Below are positions 38,101 through 47,100 of a stretch of DNA of 64,000 bases, piece by piece (position 1 is the first letter of the stretch; each line of letters opens with the position of its first letter). Source of the stretch: Beroe forskalii (Eukaryota; Ctenophora; Nuda; Beroida; Beroidae). Made by a program: the position numbers and the translations under genes. The DNA is taken from contig WFMF01000183.1 in assembly GCA_011033025.1 (NCBI GenBank), forward strand, positions 1 to 64,000, given 5' to 3'. The notes under the pieces are model-generated. The model saw only the letters and a list, made by a program, of their open reading frames with translations. It was not told where the DNA came from and made no database searches.

Positions 38101-41100
38101 AAATCCCCTGACTGAAACAATATATATCCCCACAGAGGCCGGAGAATCCCTGATTGGACCCCTCACAAAGACACCCGGCAAAGACTTGGGGGAGCTTGGG
38201 ATTGTATCGCTCATCTTATCTGCTATCAAATACCCTGATTACACGGTAATCCCCAAAGCAATCGATATATTCGCCGATTTTATGGGGAATGAATTTTTGA
38301 TCTGAAATATCCCTCTTTTTATCGACCTTTACCTACTTTTACCTACTTTTTACCTACTTTTTACCCTCAGATCCCCAATTTCGTTCCCTGTCTCAGGTGG
38401 CGGAGATATCATTCAACTTCTGGTTCCAACTTGCAGAAAACATCTACCGAGCCCCTGATATGAGCATTGTGGACACTTACAAACCCGTATTCGTGGAACT
38501 ACTCAATGTTATTGTGAGTATTAATTGTTGAACGCAAGGAAATATTTCCTAATTTATACTGATATATCATTGTGGGTATGCTATCACAAGGAATTGAACT
38601 ATTGTATTTGGTTGCAATATTTACTGTAAAACGCAAGAAACTAAGAAAATGTCTCATTGTGGTCGTAATACATGTCAAAATTGGTATGGAATCTGCATGG
38701 AAATCTGAGATGGACGTTAACGCACTAAATCAAGGAATAATATTAATAGATACAGAAGGTATCCAAGCTTGTCAGATACAACTTGAGAACGTGAATAAAT
38801 TCTAATTCCACGCCAACTTTCCTCAATGTCTCTACAAAAGTACAAACGGTCAACCACAACCAGAATTAATGAAAAGATAATAATAAAAGATTAATTCTTA
38901 ACTTGTATATATCTAATTATAGGTAAAACATATTATGTTGCGAAACACAATCACTTTGAACTTCTTCATCACCTATGATGATTCTAGGATAATTGAAGTT
39001 TTGTTTGGGTACTGTATGGAAACATGGCAAATGAATGTTAAGGGGGCCGGGGGGGGGGGGTCTGAGGTCAATTTTTGGGTTTATGTTGATTCTGATAGAG
39101 GAAAACGCCAGCTAGCAGTAGTTTTTTACCCTTCGAAAAATATTGTCTTTGCTGAGGTTAAAAAATTTTCAAATCGCGGGTTAGCTTTGCGCGCGCAAAC
39201 TTTAAACACGATTTGCCGAAAATCAACTTTAAAATCTATATTCTTCTACGAATTGTGGAGAAAACCCTTGAAACTTGGTGGTTATGTTCTAGGGCGTAAA
39301 GCTCAACTTTCTATCGAGCTGATGTTTGATTTTGGCCTTAGAAAGTTAGAAGTGAAATTATCGACTTTTAAATTTGAAAATCACCATTTTTGACGATTTT
39401 ATTGACAAGAGGCTGCTTTGAAAATTTATATTTCACTTCTGATGCCTAATTCAAAAATTGGCTCTATGGCTACTGGTAGCTGGCGTCCTCCTCTACCTGT
39501 ACCTATCAGGAACACAGCAAAAAGCCGGAAATCGACCTCCCCCCCTCCCGAACCCCTCAATAAATTGTACCTACGTAGCAACATACGTAACAACTAAATT
39601 GCTCTATGTTTCACTAGGATAGCGCACCCATAAGCCAAGGGAACAAAGAAATTTTAACTTTTTAATTACCGGAATTATTTCAGATGGTACAAAAGAAGAG
39701 TACTTATGATACATTTCAATTATTAGCCCCAAAATTTACGTTCGTAGGTAAAACAATAACAGTTTGTAAGTTCGTAGGTAAAACAATAACAACGTTACAA
39801 GAGAGGTCACGATTGTGGGGACTATGAGTGACGTCATAATATGGAGAGTGGAGAATTTATGGCCTTGAACCGCCTCCGAAGCAAACAACTATTGATAAAC
39901 CACATCGAATTCCAAGAAATTGAAATGCTGTTGCACAAATTCTTGGAATTCAATGCGATTTCTCATTTAAATACTTAAATAATTATGCACAAAGGGTAGA
40001 ACAAGAATTGCGCCTGCCGGCGCATTTTTCATTGTCTGTTGTTCCCTTTTGCAGGCGCTTAATTTCCTTCTTCTATATGTGCTTGATTTAACGCACGAGA
40101 AATCACCAAAATTCGTACAAAATCCTCCCCCCATTTTTAGAGATTTCTCTCCCAACCGGGCACTTTTCAGAATTAACAGTACGGATAAAGGTACTATACA
40201 CAAATTCTCACACAATTTTCCAAACCACGTCCATTTCTAACCCTCTCATCTGCCTTTTTGTCAAACAAAACGCAATTATTGGAGAGGGAAAAACGGAAGG
40301 CGGTTTGGCTTCATCAGTTACGGTAACCACTAAAAACAATCCCGTGCGAATAAACACCGTGCAAGTGTAAATTTATTACTATTAATGATAAGCTATCACC
40401 AAAAGTAACGTTAGGCTTAAACTATGACATGGTGTGATATTCTCTTGTCAACATTAGTCTTATAATTTATCAAAAAACAACGACCAATACGATATTCCGT
40501 TCTCAATGAAAAATTTAATTATTCATCCAAAGTTATTCCGGATAATACTGATTATCCAGTTCAATTTGTTTTCGTCAAAATCTAGCATTACAGGAAGCAG
40601 GAATTGAAACATAATAAGAAATAAAATGACATATAAAACGTCATTTGAATCATATCACAAATCCTAACTTTATTATTCCTAAAATGTTTAGTTATAGAAC
40701 TTTTCATGATTAGAATAGATAAATAAGTCAAATTAATATCAGCTCAGAGAGGGAAATATTTTAGTCATTTAATTCCCCAGATAAAGTTGTGTGAACTTCC
40801 TGAGGACTTTGAGGAAGCGTCAAGTGACGAGGATGATTTCCTGGAGTTCAGAGAGAAGTGCAACGATTTGCTCAAGGACGTGGTCTACATCGTGGGTTAG
40901 TCGTTGCAAATGGACAAAGTTGTGAAAATTGAAATGCACATAAGATTGGGATAAAATAAACTTTTGATTGAATTTTTTTAAATTAACGTTAGGTCATCAA
41001 AGTGCACGATATTTTTAAGTTTCCATGAAAATCGGACAATTGGAAATGTATAAAATTGGCGTTTATGTTTAGAATGGTGAAGTGATGATATTAAACTCAC

Positions 41101-44100
41101 TGGTTTTGCATGAAGCATACAGTGTGTAATTTGTATTGTGAAGTGACGAGTGGTTATATTGGTTCGTGGTTCAATACGATTGGCAGGAGATTTAATGTTT
41201 TTAAACATCTCGTGAAGTGAGGATGGTGTCATCACTCTCATCTAGGTAGTGGCCAGGTAGCGCAGTGGTTAAGGAATCGAACTTTCAATCGAGAGGTTGG
41301 TAGGTTGGTGGTTCGATTCTCAGCCCTGCCTATCGTGTAAAGGGTGAGAATTCCCACTTAGCAGTCACACGGTTCACTCAGCCGAGTCTACAGGAAACTG
41401 ATCAGGAGGTTTAATAAATGAGGAGCTGTACATAACAGCGAAGTTTCGGACGAATGAATTATAAACTCTAAATAAACTCTCTACAGGAATAAAGGTTGTA
41501 TGTAATATTGGTTCAAACCCATAGCGCTTTGAGCATCAGCCAATCAGGGGGCAGGATTTGTAAAATGCTGTGCGCTGATTGGTTTACATCCTTATCCTCC
41601 TCAGGAATTCGGGGTGTGTTGGAGTTGCTGCTGCAGGAGTTAGAGAAAACAGCGGAATGGCCACGAACTGAGAGTCTGCTGTTTTGTAGTGCATGTGTTA
41701 TCAAGATACTAAGCAGCAATGATACCGATATTGTGTACAGGTATTATAGGGTCGTTATATCAAAAACAGAGCTAGACGGGAGATTTTAATTTTAGGAATT
41801 GTGCAAACTGTACGGTTCCTAAAACTCTAAAATATTCGTTGAAAGGTTGAATAATCGTTGCAATGACACTTTAAACTGGAGGATACTTGCACCATAATAC
41901 GAACAACTCTTGTAGCAAAATAATCGGCATACTTTCCATCATGATCAAAAACTCAATCAATGACGTACTCTGCTAAATTACATACTAACGATCGCACTAG
42001 AAGAGATCGATAACCTTGACTACTATAATATGAATTTAATATACGTGTACAAAGATACATAATAGGTAGGGTAGAGCGGGGTAACTTTGAACGATTTTTC
42101 AGTTTTTCTAACTGCCCTCTGAAAATAGAACACATGCCAAAAAGTCCGTGTGTTCTTATAACCATTAGGGGCGTTGGCCAATAAACCTGGTATGTGAGAT
42201 GTGTCAGTTTGTACTAACAGAGCCGTGATCACGTGATCAAATTTGCAACAAAGTTGTTCAAAGTTACCCGGCTCTGGGGTAACTTTGAACACCCAATTAA
42301 ACCAATTAGAAGCCTCCTGGATAGAGATTTTTATATTTTGGACAAATTCTGGGTCGATGAAAAGTTCATTACCACATAACTCATTTCATCAATTCAGATG
42401 GTGAAACCATGGCCACGCCCATTCAAAAGCGTTGTTCAAAGTTACCCCAAAATTTTTTTGTACTTTTTTGCTTCGAATTATGCTAAATTGGATTTACAAC
42501 ATGCTAATGATACTTCTTATATGCCATTCTTACAAAAACTTCGTTTGGGCAATGAGATTTGACCACTTTTGAAAAGTGTTCAAAGTTACCCCAATTCGCT
42601 AATATTTTTTCCCCGATACAATCTTGCATGAGGTCCTCTAGATTGTAATTTGGCTAGCCAAGGCCAACTTTGAGCATGTATCTATTGAATTATTACAAAA
42701 TAAAGCCCCATCATTGATGCCCGGACAAATTTGAGGTGGATCAAGGCCTTTTAAAATCAAATCCATGAAAGCATAAGTAGGAAATTGCCTGCATGAAAAT
42801 ATCTAAAACAAAACTCAAACCAAATCTAAAATTTTAAACAAAAACACATTCCTGATGCAAGATATAATCTGAGAAAAAATGTATGGACATTTGAATATGA
42901 AAGTAGGCTTACTATTACCAAATCTGAACTTTTAGCCGAAAAAATCGATTTTAAGGACTTTTCCATGAAATTGCTCAGAACAAGCAATAAAGAAACCAAA
43001 TGACTTCTATATGTGCCAGAATTGTTCTAGAAACCCATTTGTTGAATGTAGGGAATAAGGGAAGTGTTATGGAAGCAAATCGAATTGATTTATTTGCTGT
43101 TCAAAGTTACCCCAAGAAAATTCAAAGTTACCCCAAGCTGTTCAAAGTTACCCCGTGTTCAAAGTTACCCCGCTCTACCCTAACAAGTAAAAAAGTAAGG
43201 TCATGCGCCATCGTTAATAGGAAAGGAAGGGACGGGAAAAGGAATTCTTAGATTGTCGCGGGGCATCGTCTATTGGAGAATAAAAGAAGGGAGGGCGTAT
43301 TCGTTGCGTTTAGACAAAAGGTTTTTAGAGGAGACGAAACGATTGAAATATATGGTGAATGGGAAGGTCTGTCATCTGGTACTTGTTTTAAAAGGTTGAA
43401 GGGAGTGAAAGGGTGAGAGAAGTTCATGAAAAAACCGGAAGTGGTTAAGATACTAAGATACATGCTTAATGGAACGGCAGTGTCAGACCTTTGTAAATCC
43501 TGATTTATCTTAGAATAGTTACCTGATGTCTCACCAAAACTACCAAAGCTAGCATGATGGCTACTTACGTTTGATTATCCGCAAAAAGCCATCATGCTAG
43601 CTGAGGTAGTTTTGACATCAGGTAACATATAATTGAAACGGAGGTTCTTAAATCTTGTGAGTCCGAAAATGATTTCATGATTCCATTCCGTCTAGCTGAC
43701 GATCAAAGAACAACCGCTCCATAATTTCGAGTATCTCGGACTCCGTAATCGGTTAATCTTTGTCGTTCTTTGTCGCACATACCGAGCTACAAGCGACAAT
43801 GGTCCAACTAGAATTAGTCGCAGCGATCTAGCTCTTATAAAACGCAATCAGGCTCTTATGTTAATTTCAATTATCATCTCGGAAATTTTGTCATATCATA
43901 TTTTATGCTCTGAAATTATGCTAATATGATGCTAATTGCGGAATACTGTGATGCCAGTTTGTACGGAATTACAAAATTAGTTAATTTTTCCTGTCTCCAT
44001 TTCAAATTTCAATGTCCAATGAAAAAGGTCGTCGGTTTCACTATAACGGTAATTAATTATGCTGCGCCTTCTTCACGTTATGTGCCGAAAATGATGAAGA

Positions 44101-47100
44101 AGTTTAGATTTCAATAATTGGGCACAGAATTACGTCTAGTTACCGAAAAAAGTATGATGAAGGGATGAATGCTTTAATTATTTCAAATTTCACACAAAAG
44201 ACAGAACGCTTTCTTATAACAGACAAACTTCAACATCTTGAGTGTCTTGAACAAATTTCTCGAATATTATTAGAGTATAAGATTATAGACCGTACAATAT
44301 CACACAGAATGCTATGACTATCTTGAATATTATGAACTTTGGTTTCAGTATAATATTGCTGAAAGTATTCATTGATACATTGCGTAATTCACCGGCTCAT
44401 TGGGCACTAGAATGGATTTACATCACTCCAAATAGATCAGCAATAAAACATTTCCTTGTGTTTAACAAAGACCTTCTCCCAGGTACTTAACAGCTGTGCT
44501 CGCCATACAACCGACAGTGAACATGAACCTTAGGATTATCAGTATCAAGTTGATGGGGCATTGTGCGGAGTGGGTGACGGCAAACGAGCAGATTCTCAAC
44601 CACGTGCTACAGAAAATACTATCAGGTAATTATTAAACCTCCAAATACAGAAAATAATATCAGGTAATAGCAAATGATTGGTTCATGAGCGTTACTCAGG
44701 TAACGCGTGAGACGTGAGCGAAGCTAGATGAAAAAGACTTTATTTAACCTCTCTTAAAATCTCTCGCGTTACCTGAATAACGCACACGTGACTCTTCTTT
44801 ATCACGCGATACCCTGGTAACGCCGAACTCCCCTAACCCCTAACATCAGGCGTTACCCTGGTAACGCGTGATTCCCCTTAAATCACGCGTTACCCTGATA
44901 ACTCGTGACTGCCATAGCCCCACGTGTTGTTTCAGAAATGCAGGAGAAACACCTGGCAGGTCACTGCATGACGGCACTGGAACGACTCTGTCAGAGCGGG
45001 AGCCAGGTTTGTTAGGTTTCAAATATTTCCTCCGCTTGGTATAGGTCTCGCCCATGCAGGTGCACCCTATCGGCCTATCCACTCGGCTATAGTAGTCTGT
45101 TTTCAAGTATAAAATCAAATTCTAAAGTCTAAAATATCATCAATGGTTTATATTCTACAGGTGCTGCAAGCCCACACGGAGCTGCTGCTCCAGATTGTGG
45201 AGCAGGCTGTGGATGTGTCAAACAGCGTCCTGACCCAGTTCGTAGAGTGCGTTGTAGGTGGGTGAAACGTTTTCATTGGATACTTAATTGTTTAAATGAG
45301 GCAAGGAAAAATTAACTTATTTTGTAATTCTGCAAAAACTGACATCACAGTGACTATGAGCCTGGATGAGGAATTCATCGATTAAAATTGGAAGAGTGGA
45401 AAAGAAGTAAAGAAGAAAAATTGAACTGGAAATCAATAAAAAGCCCACCGAAAAATTTATCAATTAGAAATAACCTAATAAACGGCTCATTGAATGAATA
45501 AAACTACATCTAGAAATGCAAGATCGGCAGTCTACCAGCATGCTTTATGCGTCAACAAACGAATAAGAGATGAAAATTCCTTTCGCCAATTTCATCATTG
45601 TCGTCGTTTTGGCGTTGCTCAGGGAAAATCCAAAATCCTCCGATGAAAACTTATCACGGCCTATCTATCTATCGACCAGCCAACATATTTATCCCGCCCT
45701 AGTCGGTCAACTAATTGTTGACGACAGATAGAGACTGAGCGTCAATTTAGAATCTTGGGCAATTGCTAATGAAGTAAAAATCATGGTTTGAATGTCAAAT
45801 TGATGACGTTTATCGCATACATATGACTCGTCTACGGAACTTATATTGTAGAAAATGCTTTCATGTTCTTATTGCCGAAAATTTATCGGATGACAATTAT
45901 ATTATTATCTTTTGTTTTACTGCCTCACAAGCTCACACCTGAAAATTGACATGGTCAAATAATTCATTACTTTGATTGGGCTATTACAGAGCTTTAGAGA
46001 GCTCATAATTTAGGAATCAACAAAATAAGGTATTTTCGCACTTCGATGCCTGGGCGTTGTGGTGGCGATAAATAGGCGAATCTGCGTAATCAGTTTTACT
46101 TATCTTAAATCTAGATAATGAAGTCAATCTCAGTTGCATATTTTCAATTGTACTCACTAACGCACCTTAACGTCTAATTTTTATTGAAAAATCAACAATT
46201 GACCCAATTGAATATGCAGAATACTTTATGCAAAAAACTTAAGGTCTGCCCATTTAGGCTGTCTACGCCAATGTTATTCTAGTTTATCTCCATATTAAGC
46301 CGTCCAGTCTAGCAGCCCTCTGTGAGCTTCCTCAATTCCTAACACCTACTACTTTACTATAAAGAAGTTCTGAGTTCTAAGATCATCACCCTATGTTCTA
46401 AGATAGTAAGATCAATAACTTCACAAATAGACATGACTGATGAGGTAGAATAAACGGTGTGGGCTGTGGCTGCAGTTTTGACAGTATGATTTGTTGTCAC
46501 AATGGCGTGGTGTCACCCGATCTGTGTTGTCACATTGACATGTTGTCACCCGATCTGTGTTGTCACATCGACGTGTTGTCACCCGGTATATGTTGTCAAT
46601 ATTCCTACAAATCTCCACTTTCAGGTGTTTGTTGTTATCACCCGCTAGATAAACAGGGTCAGTACCTGACTATGATAGCTAACAGACCTCTCACTAGTCT
46701 GGCTAAAAACCCAGAGGATCCCATCAAAGATGTGAGTCGATCCCCCTAAAGCCCTAATTAAGTAATCAAGCAATTGGGTGATACCAAGTTAATTAATAAT
46801 AAAGTAATTAAGTTGGTTAAGTTGGGCTCCAAATATGTGGGCAAATTCTACCCACCCAGCACATAACGTAAGTGTTTTAGCCCAGCACTTTAAGTGTTAA
46901 TCATCCAATCCTCCGACAGATTGATTGTCTGAGCTCCATATTCCGCGGGTACAAAGGAGACGTGGCCCCCACCGACACTCACCCCCTCCAAGCTGTCTTT
47001 GTGGCTGCCTGGCCCCATCTGTCACGTGCTCTGGTCACGTGTGTTGGGTCTGTCAACAATGTGGAGAGGGTGTGTCGAGCTATCAGATAGATATAGGAAT

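Noticed and set aside
38935-39393. 152-residue ORF in TNPO3 intron 9
   Set aside because: It contains a poly-Gly run from a G homopolymer and has no recognisable domain or start context.
41250-41325. tRNA gene
   Set aside because: A and B boxes are present but no acceptor stem or full cloverleaf closes around them, and a non-tRNA body follows. SINE is the better call.
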